This document shows, one piece after another, positions 55,489 through 63,968 of a DNA stretch of 64,000 nucleotides (the first letter of the stretch is position 1; each line of letters opens with the position of its first letter). Source of the DNA: Bordetella sp. BOR01 (lineage in GTDB: Bacteria > Pseudomonadota > Gammaproteobacteria > Burkholderiales > Burkholderiaceae_B); assembly GCF_019218885.1 (NCBI RefSeq), contig NZ_JAHUWT010000005.1, positions 62,001 to 126,000 on the forward strand, read 5' to 3'. Both the position numbers and the translations under genes were made by a program. A model generated the notes under the pieces. It was not told where the DNA came from, ran no database searches, and saw only the letters and a program-made list of their open reading frames with translations.

Positions 55489-56748
55489 TCAGTGCGCCAT
55501 CCGGGGCGACGCCATCAGGGTGTAGCCCTGCACCGGCAGGCGCAGCGAGAGCAGGGCCGCCAGCAGCAGGATGACGCCGGCGCTGCCGAAGGCCACCCAG
55601 TGCGTGCCGAAGGTCTCGAACCCCCAGCCGCCCAGCCATGAACTGATCATCGCGCCGACCTGGTGGCCCAGGTAGGCGCAGCCGTACAGCACACCCACCA
55701 GGCGCACGCCATACACATCGGCCAGGATGGCCGACGACATGGCGATGCTGCCCGCCCACACCACCCCGCCGACGGCCGCGGCTACATACAGTTCCCAGTG
55801 CGTGCCCACGACCATCAGGGCAAAGAAGCCCAGGCCGCGGATCAGGTAGATGGAAGCCAGGATCTTGCGGCGCGGCAGCACATCGGACACCCTGCCCATC
55901 ACCAGCGTGCTGAAGATCGCCACCAGGCCGATCAGCCCGATGCCCAGCGAACTGGTGGTGGCATCGAAGCCGTGGTCCATCAACATGGGCATGCCGTGGG
56001 TGCCCAGCAGGTTCATGCTGAAGCCGCAGGCAAACAGCCCCAGCGTGATCTTCCAGAATGGCGCCGTGCGGGTGGCCGCGCGAAACGTCAGGCTTTCGGG
56101 CAAGGGCGTGCGGCGGCCGGCCGGCTTGGCGGCAATCTGCTCGGGGGTCAGGTCGGTGTGCGGCGGCGCCTGGTCGCGCATCACGAACAAGGCGATCGGC
56201 ACCGTCATTACCGTGAACACCACGGCGAACCCCAGCAAAGTGGTTTGCCAGGTCGTGGACTCGACGGCAATGGTCAGTACCGGCGTCAGCACCGCAATGC
56301 CCGCCATGGACCCGGTGGACAGGAAAAACAGCGCCATGCCGCGCCGGCGCGTGAACCACTGCGTCAGCACGGGCGTCAGGGCCACAGGGCTGGTGAAGGC
56401 CAGCCCTACCGACAGCAGCACGCCGAACGCCAGCAGGAAGCTGACCGGGCCGCGCGCGTTGACCGTCCAGATGATCGATGCCACCACGATGGCCGTGCCC
56501 AGCAGCAGCACGAAGCGGGTGCCGCGGCGCGCCACCAGTATCCCCGCCACGGGCATGCCCAGGCCGTAGCACAGCATGCCTATGGCCACGATGCCCGACA
56601 GCAGGCTGCGGCTGAAGCCCAGATCTTGCGCCATGGGCAGGAAGAACGGCCCGACTCCCATGCGCATGCCCACTGTCAGCAGGGTCAGCAAGGTGGCCGC
56701 CGCCACGATATTCCACCCGAAATACCAGCCCGTCCGTGTTACAGCCAA
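55489..56748 (-). CDS. MFS transporter
   Basis: 419 residues with about 12 membrane helices. The first-half loop signature GMPVAGILVARRGTRFVLLLG and second-half GRVSDVLPRRKILASIYLI are the MFS motif A regions. The overall style (YFGWNIVAAATLLTLLTVGMRMG; SVGLAFTSPVALTPVLTQWFTRRRGMALF) resembles oxalate/formate- and monocarboxylate-type carriers. It is convergent with the PrpR-like gene and 234 bp from the SDR gene upstream. A role in organic-acid uptake is an inference. Confidence 0.88.
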   Translation of the reverse strand: MAVTRTGWYFGWNIVAAATLLTLLTVGMRMGVGPFFLPMAQDLGFSRSLLSGIVAIGMLCYGLGMPVAGILVARRGTRFVLLLGTAIVVASIIWTVNARGPVSFLLAFGVLLSVGLAFTSPVALTPVLTQWFTRRRGMALFFLSTGSMAGIAVLTPVLTIAVESTTWQTTLLGFAVVFTVMTVPIALFVMRDQAPPHTDLTPEQIAAKPAGRRTPLPESLTFRAATRTAPFWKITLGLFACGFSMNLLGTHGMPMLMDHGFDATTSSLGIGLIGLVAIFSTLVMGRVSDVLPRRKILASIYLIRGLGFFALMVVGTHWELYVAAAVGGVVWAGSIAMSSAILADVYGVRLVGVLYGCAYLGHQVGAMISSWLGGWGFETFGTHWVAFGSAGVILLLAALLSLRLPVQGYTLMASPRMAH

Positions 56749-56982
56749 CTTCGTCTCCGTATCTTTTTCAGGCGGACCGCCTCGAAGGCGGGCGGCCCAG
56801 GCAAGATTGTCGGCGATTTCCGGCCGCCGTGCTCGAGCCCTGTACGGTCACCGAACATCGCATGCCACGCTGAACGGGCGGTGTCAGTGTTTCATGTCGC
56901 GCGCAGCACCCGCGTCGCATGAAGCCAGTGCGGCCAGACCGGGGACGCGTGGAGCCGGTTTTGCGCAGCGCTTCGGGGGGCC

Positions 56983-57762
56983 TCAATACGTACCGGGATA
57001 TTCGCCGCCGTCGATCAGCCAGCTCTGGCCGGTGATGTAGCCCGCCAGGTCCGAGGCCAGGTAGGCCACCATGGCGCCGACTTCGTCGGCCTCGCCAAAG
57101 CGGCCCGCTGGATTGGCAGCCATGCGGGCCTGGCGGATGTCGTCGTACGAGCGGCCGGTGGTATGCGCCAGTTTCTCGATGTGGCGGTGTTGCGCGCCGG
57201 TATCGAACGCACCGGGCAGCACATTGTTGATGGTGACGTTGTGGCGGATCGTCTGGCGCGCCAGGCCGCCCACGAAACCGATCAGGCCGGCGCGGGCGCC
57301 GTTGGACAGGCCCAGTTCCGCATGCGGGGCCTTCACGCTGCGCGACACGATGTTGACGATGCGGCCGAAGCCGCGTGCTTGCATGCCATCGACCACGCGC
57401 CGGATCAGCTCGATGGGGCCCAGCATCATGGCGTCCAGTGCCGCATGCCAGGTGGCCTTGTCCCAGTCGCGGAAATCGCCGGGCGGGAAGCCATCGGCGT
57501 TGGTGACCAGGATGTCGGGCGCGGGGCAGGCGGCCAGCGCCGCGTCGTGGCCGGCGGCGGTGGTGATATCGGCCACGACATAATCCACTTGCCGGCCGGT
57601 TTCGGCAGACAGCGTTTCGGCTGCCTGGCGCAAGGTGTCGAGCGTGCGCGCGGCAATCACCACGCGCGCGCCTTCCTGGGCCAGCCGGCGGGCGGTGGCC
57701 CGGCCCATGCCCTGGCTGGCGCCGAACACCAGGGCGCTGCGATTCTGTATTCCAAGTTCCAT
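56983..57762 (-). CDS. SDR family protein with non-canonical active site
   Basis: 259 residues. The cofactor motif GASQGMGRATARRLAQEG is normal, and LVTNADGFPPG and SYITGQSWLIDGGEYPG-type ends are typical. At the catalytic helix the usual Tyr-x3-Lys reads SNGAR: Ser for Tyr and Arg for Lys; Ser in NIVSRSVK remains. Similar variants form a recognised SDR subgroup, so this need not be decay, but classical dehydrogenase chemistry is doubtful. It lies 12 bp after the SRPBCC gene and is probably in the ArsR operon. Confidence 0.85.
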   Translation of the reverse strand: MELGIQNRSALVFGASQGMGRATARRLAQEGARVVIAARTLDTLRQAAETLSAETGRQVDYVVADITTAAGHDAALAACPAPDILVTNADGFPPGDFRDWDKATWHAALDAMMLGPIELIRRVVDGMQARGFGRIVNIVSRSVKAPHAELGLSNGARAGLIGFVGGLARQTIRHNVTINNVLPGAFDTGAQHRHIEKLAHTTGRSYDDIRQARMAANPAGRFGEADEVGAMVAYLASDLAGYITGQSWLIDGGEYPGTY

Positions 57763-57774
57763 GTGGCGATCCGT

Positions 57775-58302
57775 TCAGATTCCAAATTGCCGCGCATACT
57801 CGGCATTCAGGCGCGGCCAGCCAAACTTCATGGCGTCGCCGCCGACGATACGCCCTATGGGGGCGTCGGCCAGAAACCGGTCGAGCACGTCCAGGCAGAT
57901 ATGCCAGCCGGCCGCGCCCATCGCGATGAAGCCGCGGTCGATGTTGTGCCAGAGTGTCAGGCGCGTGCCAATGCCGAACGGTTCGAGCGTCCAGCGCAGC
58001 TTATTGTCGCCCCAGCAGTATTCCAGCAGGCTCGGTGCCTCGGCGCGCGTCACCTGCGTATCCGAGACTTGCGGCGCCGGTGTGCCCACCGTCGAGAGCC
58101 TGACGGGACCTACCGAGCCGAGGCTGCGGTCGGCATCGAAGGGCGCCCACTCGCGCAGGCTGGCCGGATCGGTCAGCGCTTGCCATACTTTCTCTGGCGG
58201 ATGGCGCAGTTCGCGGACGACGATGAGCGTCCATTTTTCTTCATCCTTGCGGACTTCGGCGCCGGCGGCGGGGCCGGGCATATATTCGTCGCGGTCATGC
58301 AT
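57775..58302 (-). CDS. SRPBCC (AHSA1-like) domain protein
   Basis: 175 residues from ATG 58302, overlapping the ArsR stop by 8 bp. The START-like fold is visible in LIVVRELRHPPEKVWQALTDPASLREWAPF, LEYCWGDNKLRWTLEPFGIGTRLTLWHNID and a long C-terminal helix region (AGWHICLDVLDRFLADAP). Such proteins bind hydrophobic ligands and are often encoded with ArsR regulators. Specific ligand unknown. Confidence 0.87.
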   Translation of the reverse strand: MHDRDEYMPGPAAGAEVRKDEEKWTLIVVRELRHPPEKVWQALTDPASLREWAPFDADRSLGSVGPVRLSTVGTPAPQVSDTQVTRAEAPSLLEYCWGDNKLRWTLEPFGIGTRLTLWHNIDRGFIAMGAAGWHICLDVLDRFLADAPIGRIVGGDAMKFGWPRLNAEYARQFGI

Positions 58303-58633
58303 TTTTCTTACCCTTACGGTGCGGTACGGCATCAGCTTGATCTAGGTGGCGTTCAAGCGCATCGATGTGGCCCAGCCAGAATTGGCGGAACGGAGCGAGC
58401 CAGGCATCGATCTCTGCCAGGGGTTCAGGCTTGATCCGGTACAGGCGCCGCTGCGCATCAACGCGCGACTCTACGAATCCAGCCTCTCGAAGTACCCGCA
58501 GGTGTTTCGAAATCGAGGGCTGCGCAAGGCCCAGCTGGGCTTCGATATCGCCCACCGACCGCTCGGATGAGGCCAGCAGGCTCAGGATGGCGCGGCGGTT
58601 CGGCTCGGCGATGATGGCAAATGCGGATTCCAT
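58295..58633 (-). CDS. ArsR-type winged-helix regulator
   Basis: 112 residues. EPNRRAILSLLASSERSVGDIEAQLGLAQPSISKHLRVLREAGFVESRVDAQRRLYRI is a complete ArsR winged helix. The CxC metal-binding motif of arsenic or cadmium sensors is absent, as in the subgroup paired with SRPBCC proteins. Its stop overlaps the SRPBCC start by 8 bp. A 12-bp perfect palindrome 20 bp upstream of its start is the likely autoregulatory operator. It diverges from the MmgE/PrpD gene. Confidence 0.9.
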   Translation of the reverse strand: MESAFAIIAEPNRRAILSLLASSERSVGDIEAQLGLAQPSISKHLRVLREAGFVESRVDAQRRLYRIKPEPLAEIDAWLAPFRQFWLGHIDALERHLDQADAVPHRKGKKNA

Positions 58634-58652
58634 GGTTTATATATACTTTTAT

Positions 58653-58664
58653 ACGTATATACGT
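58653..58664. promoter_or_regulatory. Perfect palindrome ACGTATATACGT, candidate ArsR operator
   Basis: A 12-bp perfect palindrome inside a very AT-rich stretch (58634-58725) between the divergent ArsR and MmgE/PrpD genes. ArsR-family operators are short AT-rich dyads at this position. Assignment is an inference. Confidence 0.55.
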
Positions 58665-58825
58665 GTCAAGGAATTCAATGGCCATGAAATAATCCATATC
58701 GTCATACAATATTATTGACAGATCGTAATTTGGATTCGTATGATCCGCCGTACCGGGCCGTCTTTTTCGGGCGGCGCGCCATCACCAGCCGGCGTCCAGA
58801 TCGGCTTTCACGGAGACAAGCAGCC

Positions 58826-60184
58826 ATGGGCGGTACCGATACCCGCAATCTGACGCGCCAGTTGGCCGACTACGTGGTCGCTGCCCGGCTGGAAGATGTT
58901 CCTGCCGATGCCCGCAAAGAGGCCCGGCGCGCCTTGGTGAACTTCATGGGCTGTGCCCTGGGCGGCAGCCGGCACGAAGCCATGGACATCGCGCTGGCCG
59001 CACTGGGGCCCTATGCCGGCGCGCCCACCGCGCGCGTGCTGGGCCGAGCCGAGCAGACCGATCCCTTGCTGGCTTCGCTGCTCAACGGCATCAGTTCGCA
59101 CGTGCACGACTACGACGACACCACGCCCAGCAATTACATCCATCCCACCTCGCCGGTGGCTTCGGCGCTGTTCGCGTATGCCAGCGTGCATGCGGTGCGC
59201 GGTGCCGACCTGGAACTAGCGTACGCGCTGGGCTACGAAACCGTTACGCGTATCGGCGATGCCACCTATCCCGCGCATTACGACGCCGGTTGGCACAGTA
59301 CCGGGTCGATCGGCGTCTTCGGCGCGGCCGTCGCCATCGGCAAACTGCTGGGCCTGGATGCGCAGCAAATGGTCTGGGCCATCGGCCTGGCCGCCACCCA
59401 GTCGGCCGGGCTGCGCGAGATGTTCGGCTCGATGGCCAAGTCGTTTCACCCAGGCCGGTCGGCCCAAAGCGGCTACATGGCGGCCTTGCTGGCGCAGCGC
59501 GGCTTCACCGCCGGCGGGCATGCGCTGGAAGGGCCGCGCGGCTTCGCGGCGGTCGAGTCGACCGCCTACGACCTGGCCATCATCGCCGATGGCCTGGGCA
59601 GCCACTACCATTTCCACCAGAACACCTACAAGCCGTTTCCTTGCGGCATCGTCATTCATCCCACCATCGACGCCTGCATCCAGCTGCGCCGTTCGCATCA
59701 GATCGATGCGCGCGGCATTGCCGCGGTACGTCTGCGCGTGGCGCCGCTGGTGCGCGACCTGTGCGACAAGAAGGAAATCGCTACCGGCCTGGAAGGCAAG
59801 TTCTCGGTGTATCACGCGGCATCCATCGGCCTGGTGCGGGGCAAGGCCGGCCTGGCCGAGTTCACCGACGAAGCCGTCAACGATGCGTTGATGCGCCAGG
59901 TGCGCCAGCGCGTGCAGGCCGAAGCCGACCCCGCCATGTCCGAAGACAGCGTGCAGGTGGAAGTGTCGATGGACGACGGCAAGACCCACAGCCTGATGCT
60001 GGAACACTCGCTGGGCAACTTGCAGCGGCCGCTGAGCGACGCGCAACTGGAAGACAAGTTCCGCGACCAGGCCATCATGCTGCCCCCCACACAGGTCGAG
60101 GCCCTGATCGCGGCATGCTGGCAGCTCGAGCATATCGACGATGTGCGCAAGCTGGTGACGTTGGCAGTTCCCGGGGCAGGATAG
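58826..60184 (+). CDS. MmgE/PrpD family protein
   Basis: 452 residues from ATG 58826 (GGAG upstream). Signatures: LVNFMGCALGGSRHEAMDIAL, NGISSHVHDYDDTTPSNYIHPTSPVASALFAYA, YDAGWHSTGSIGVFGAAVAIGKLLGLD and KPFPCGIVIHPTIDACI. The family includes 2-methylcitrate dehydratase, cis-aconitate decarboxylase and other lyases on di- and tricarboxylates. PrpD itself is unlikely because no prpBC genes accompany it. It is followed after 39 bp by a binding-protein gene, probably cotranscribed. Confidence 0.9.
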   Translation: MGGTDTRNLTRQLADYVVAARLEDVPADARKEARRALVNFMGCALGGSRHEAMDIALAALGPYAGAPTARVLGRAEQTDPLLASLLNGISSHVHDYDDTTPSNYIHPTSPVASALFAYASVHAVRGADLELAYALGYETVTRIGDATYPAHYDAGWHSTGSIGVFGAAVAIGKLLGLDAQQMVWAIGLAATQSAGLREMFGSMAKSFHPGRSAQSGYMAALLAQRGFTAGGHALEGPRGFAAVESTAYDLAIIADGLGSHYHFHQNTYKPFPCGIVIHPTIDACIQLRRSHQIDARGIAAVRLRVAPLVRDLCDKKEIATGLEGKFSVYHAASIGLVRGKAGLAEFTDEAVNDALMRQVRQRVQAEADPAMSEDSVQVEVSMDDGKTHSLMLEHSLGNLQRPLSDAQLEDKFRDQAIMLPPTQVEALIAACWQLEHIDDVRKLVTLAVPGAG

Positions 60185-60223
60185 CGCCCGGCCAAAATCA
60201 GGCAGCACCCCAAGGAGAAAACC

Positions 60224-61231
60224 ATGAAAAGAATCACAGCCCTATTTTTGCTGGCCATTGCGGCGGCCTTGCCACCGGCCGCGCGCGCCGAGGTCAGCGA
60301 GTTGCGTATTCCATTGGGCGCCGGCGGCTTCGGATTCCTGCCGCTGCATATGATGCAGAAGTACAAGCTGATCGAGCAGCAGGCCGAAAAAGCCGGAATC
60401 AAGGTCACGGTCGACTGGGCCAAGCTGGGCGGCCCGTCGGCCATGATCGACGCGCTGCTGTCGGGTTCGGCGCATTTCGTCTCGGCCGGGCCGCCGTCAT
60501 TCCTGATCCTGTGGGACCGTACCAAGGGCAGCAGCGACGTCAAGGGCGTGGCGGCCATGAGTTCCATGCCCATGTACCTGAACACCCGCGCCGCGCACCT
60601 GAAGTCCATCGACGACCTCAAGCAGGGCGACAAGATCGCCGTCACTTCGGTGAAGTCGTCGATTCCGTCCATCATCATGCAGATGTACGCGGTGCAGAAG
60701 TATGGCAAAGAGCAGGCGTTCCGCTTCGATCCGTATACGGTCACCATGGGGCATGCCGATGCGGCGGCCGCGCTGCTGTCGGGCAGCAGCAATATCACCG
60801 CGCACTATGCTTCGCCGCCGCTGGCCCAGCTTGAGCTCGGCACCCAGGGCATACGCACCATCATGAATTCCGACGATGTCATGGGCGGGTCCACGACCTT
60901 CACCATGGTGTCCACCACCACCCGCTTCGCCAAGGAAAATCCCAAGGTCTACGCCGCCTTCGTGGCCGCCCTGAAGCAGGCCCAGGACATGATCAAGGCC
61001 GACAAGCGCGCTGCTGCCCAGGTGCTGATCGAATCCATGGGCGGGGGCAAGACCTTCAGCGTGGATGACATGGTGCGCATCCTGGATGACCCCGCCACCA
61101 AGTACACGACCACTCCCGAGCACGTCATGAAGTACGCCCAGTTCATGAACGAGATCGGATCCTTGAAGAACCGGCCCGCGTCCATCGGCGACCTGTTTTT
61201 CGACTACGGCGATATCGCCGCGGGGAACTAG
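60224..61231 (+). CDS. NMT1/TauA-type ABC transporter substrate-binding protein
   Basis: 335 residues with a signal peptide (ITALFLLAIAAALPPAARAE). LRIPLGAGGFGFLPLHMMQKYKLIEQQAEKAGIKVTVDWAKLGGPSAMIDALLSGSAHF is the SsuA/THI5-like pattern for sulfonate, nitrate or pyrimidine-type ligands; FAKENPKVYAAFVAALKQAQDMI is the C-terminal hallmark. AGGAG precedes the start. No ATPase or permease is in the window, so it is an orphan like the Bug proteins. The ligand is unknown, perhaps that of the upstream MmgE/PrpD enzyme. Confidence 0.9.
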   Translation: MKRITALFLLAIAAALPPAARAEVSELRIPLGAGGFGFLPLHMMQKYKLIEQQAEKAGIKVTVDWAKLGGPSAMIDALLSGSAHFVSAGPPSFLILWDRTKGSSDVKGVAAMSSMPMYLNTRAAHLKSIDDLKQGDKIAVTSVKSSIPSIIMQMYAVQKYGKEQAFRFDPYTVTMGHADAAAALLSGSSNITAHYASPPLAQLELGTQGIRTIMNSDDVMGGSTTFTMVSTTTRFAKENPKVYAAFVAALKQAQDMIKADKRAAAQVLIESMGGGKTFSVDDMVRILDDPATKYTTTPEHVMKYAQFMNEIGSLKNRPASIGDLFFDYGDIAAGN

Positions 61232-61244
61232 GCCAGCCGCGCCA

Positions 61245-62258
61245 TCAGTGGTGGCGCAGTTCAAAAGCGGGCCGGACCTGGCCGGTGCGCAGGCCGGCCG
61301 TATTGCGGATGTCGGGCCGGGCCCAGGCCTGCAGGGTGCCAGACTGGGCGGCCGGGACGCCAAGCTGCCGCAGGGTCTCGATGGCCGCCGCATGCACGGT
61401 GGCCATGTTGCCGTCGGACACCTTTACCGCGATGCCCAGGCCCGCTTTGCGCAGGCCCATTCCCTGGACGCCGTCGGCGCCGGTCTTGGCCACCAGTTCG
61501 TCCGGCGCGGCGCGCATCAGCGCCAGGTCGGATCGCCCCGAGCCCGACACCAGGAACGGATGCGCCACCATGGCCTGGCACAGCGGGTGCAGGGCATCGT
61601 CGGCCTGGGCCGTGGCCAGCCTGGCATAACCCGTTGCCAGGGCGGATAGCGGCAGCGCATAGGTCGGCGCCGAGCACCCGTCGATGCCTGCGCGCAGCGC
61701 GTCGGCCGCGATGCCGCAGGCCTGCGCCAGTTGGCTGCGCACCGCGGCTTGCAGGGGATGGTCCGCAGACAAGTAGTCGTGCAGCGTCAAGCCATGCTGG
61801 GCGCAGTAAGCCAGGAACCCGGCATGCTTGCCAGAGCAATTGTGGTGCAGGGTAGTGGGCTCGAAGCCGGCCGGCGCTGCTGCGCCGCCGGGCATGCCGA
61901 AGGCGATCGGCAGGTGGCAGCCGCACTGCAATTGCGCCGGCCCGCAGCCGGCTTTGTCCAGAATGCTTGCCACCGTCGCAACATGTTCGCTTTCGCCGGA
62001 ATGGCTGGCGCACAACAGCGCCAGTTGCTCGCTATGCAAGCCGTAGTGCGCGGCGCCGCCGCCACGCATGAAGGGCAGCGCCTGGAACGGCTTGAGGGCC
62101 GAGCGGGCAAACGTCAACGCGTGCGGGTCGCCCGCGCTGGCGACCAATTGGCCACTTGGGTCGACCACGGCAATCGACCCGAAATGCTGGCATTCCACGA
62201 TGTCGCCAGCGGCGTCGGCGCCGCCGCGCGTGCGTTCGATCAACAAGGTATGAGGCAT
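61245..62258 (-). CDS. Asparaginase family protein (rhizobial-type, Asparaginase_II)
   Basis: 337 residues from ATG 62258. HFGSIAVVDPSGQLVASAGDPHALTFARSALKPFQALPF is the family N-terminus with the nucleophile-region SALKPFQ; HNCSGKHAGFLAYC and GIDGCSAPTYALPL contain the conserved Cys and Ser/Lys residues of this zinc-containing, non-Ntn asparaginase class. It would hydrolyse L-asparagine or a related amide in the cytoplasm (no signal peptide). It is downstream of the ThDP enzyme gene by 60 bp on the same strand. Confidence 0.88.
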   Translation of the reverse strand: MPHTLLIERTRGGADAAGDIVECQHFGSIAVVDPSGQLVASAGDPHALTFARSALKPFQALPFMRGGGAAHYGLHSEQLALLCASHSGESEHVATVASILDKAGCGPAQLQCGCHLPIAFGMPGGAAAPAGFEPTTLHHNCSGKHAGFLAYCAQHGLTLHDYLSADHPLQAAVRSQLAQACGIAADALRAGIDGCSAPTYALPLSALATGYARLATAQADDALHPLCQAMVAHPFLVSGSGRSDLALMRAAPDELVAKTGADGVQGMGLRKAGLGIAVKVSDGNMATVHAAAIETLRQLGVPAAQSGTLQAWARPDIRNTAGLRTGQVRPAFELRHH

Positions 62259-62318
62259 TGCCGGCTCTGCAAGGGATGGGACTGCCGCAGTGTAGCGGCA
62301 GTCCGCCGCGCGCACTGC

Positions 62319-63968
62319 TCAATCGGCGGGTGCCTGCCGGGGCCCTGGCAGCATCGCCGCCAGGCTGCTGTGTACTTCGATCAGGCGCGGTTCCGTGGCG
62401 CGCAATCCGTCGGCAATGGCCGCATCGACCTGATCGGCGCGTTCGATCCGGCTCGATGCGATACCGAAGGCCGCCCCCAATGCCTGGAAGTCGGGGTTGG
62501 CCAGCGTGGTGCCGCTGATGCGTCCGGGGTAATAGCGTTCCTGGTGCAAACGGATCGAGCCGTAGCTGGCGTTGTTGGACACGATGAACAGGATGGGCAG
62601 GTGGCGCTGCACGGCGGCGATCATTTCGTTGCCGGTCATCAGGAAGCCGCCGTCGCCCACCAGGCAGACTGTCTTGCGGCCAGGATGGCGCAGGGCGCTG
62701 GCAATGGCGGCCGGCGTGCCGTAGCCCATGGCGCCCGACAGGGGTGCCATCAGCCGCTGGGTGCCGCGGAACGGAAAATGGCGGTACACCGGCGCGGCGA
62801 AGGTGCCGGCGTCCAGGCAGACGATGGCATCGTCGGGCGCATGGGCGGCAAGGCTGCGCACCACCACGTTGAAGTCGACACCGTCGGCGGGCTCGCCTGT
62901 CACCCACGCGGCGCGCTGGGCGTGCAGGCGGCGCAGCGCCGCAGCCCATTCGGGGTCGCGGTCGGGGCTGGGCAGGGCGTCGGCGGCCAGTTGTTCGAGC
63001 AGCGTCGTCGGGTCGCACACCAGGCCGTGGTCGGCCGCGAAGTTCAGGCCCACCACATGATCATCCGGATAACAGTGCAATAGATGCTGGCCCGGCTGCG
63101 GCAGGTCTGGGAAAGAATAGCCCTGCGTGGGCACATCGCCCAGCCGCGTGCCCAGCGCCAGGATCAGGTCGCTGCGCCGGAAAGCCTCGATCTGCGCGGG
63201 CGGATTGGACAGGCCCAGTTCGCCCGCATACCAGACATCGTCATTGGGATACAAGTCATGGCGCCGGAACGAGACCGCCACGGGGATGTGCCAGGCCTGC
63301 GCGAAGGCGCGCAGCGCCTCGCGGCCGCCGGGCCGTTCCAGTGCGCCGCCTGCCACGATCAACGGCCGCCGTGCCTGGCGCAGGCGCTGCCGCACCGCAT
63401 CCAGCTGCGGGGCCGACGGCAGAGTGGGGGCGTGCGGCGTGGCGCGCCAGGCGGGCTGTGCGGCCTCTTGCTGCTGGATGTCTTCCGGTATCACCAGCAC
63501 CACCGGCCCGGGCGTGCCCGTGGTGGCCAGGCGTATCGCCTTGAAGGCCGTTTCGGCCAACTGGCCGGGGTCGGTGGGCTCGAATACCCACTTGGCAATG
63601 TCGCCGAACATTTTCTGGCAATCGATCTCCTGGAAGGCTTCACGGCGCAGGTCTCGCTTGGGGATCTGGCCCACCACCACGATCAACGGCACGGCGTCCT
63701 GCTGGGCGGTGTGGATGGCGATGGCGGCATTGCTGACGCCGGGCCCGCGGCTGACCATCACGACGCCGGGCCGGCCGGTCAGGCGCCCGTCGGCCACCGC
63801 CATATAGCCCGCGCCGCCTTCGTGGCGGCAGACCACGGTATCGATATCGGGAAAGTCCACCAGGGCATCCAGGATACCCAGGTAACTTTCGCCAGGTACC
63901 AGGAAGACCCGGTCCAGGCCGTTGGTTTGAAAGAGTTTGAGCAGGGCGTGCGCAGAGGTGTGCTTCAT
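62319..63968 (-). CDS. Thiamine-diphosphate-dependent enzyme (acetolactate-synthase-like)
   Basis: 549 residues. Catalytic Glu50 in CRHEGGAGYMA activates ThDP; the FAD/cofactor-like middle domain has GTRLGDVPTQGYSFP; the ThDP/Mg motif is GDGGFLMTGNEMIAAV to SNNASYGSIRLHQERYYPG. Domain order matches acetolactate synthase, benzoylformate decarboxylase and oxalyl-CoA decarboxylase. There is no small regulatory subunit gene, so a catabolic carboligase or decarboxylase is more likely than biosynthetic IlvB. The gene ends 60 bp before the asparaginase gene; the last 32 bp of the window are its upstream region, where nothing further is recognisable. Confidence 0.87.
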   Translation of the reverse strand: MKHTSAHALLKLFQTNGLDRVFLVPGESYLGILDALVDFPDIDTVVCRHEGGAGYMAVADGRLTGRPGVVMVSRGPGVSNAAIAIHTAQQDAVPLIVVVGQIPKRDLRREAFQEIDCQKMFGDIAKWVFEPTDPGQLAETAFKAIRLATTGTPGPVVLVIPEDIQQQEAAQPAWRATPHAPTLPSAPQLDAVRQRLRQARRPLIVAGGALERPGGREALRAFAQAWHIPVAVSFRRHDLYPNDDVWYAGELGLSNPPAQIEAFRRSDLILALGTRLGDVPTQGYSFPDLPQPGQHLLHCYPDDHVVGLNFAADHGLVCDPTTLLEQLAADALPSPDRDPEWAAALRRLHAQRAAWVTGEPADGVDFNVVVRSLAAHAPDDAIVCLDAGTFAAPVYRHFPFRGTQRLMAPLSGAMGYGTPAAIASALRHPGRKTVCLVGDGGFLMTGNEMIAAVQRHLPILFIVSNNASYGSIRLHQERYYPGRISGTTLANPDFQALGAAFGIASSRIERADQVDAAIADGLRATEPRLIEVHSSLAAMLPGPRQAPAD

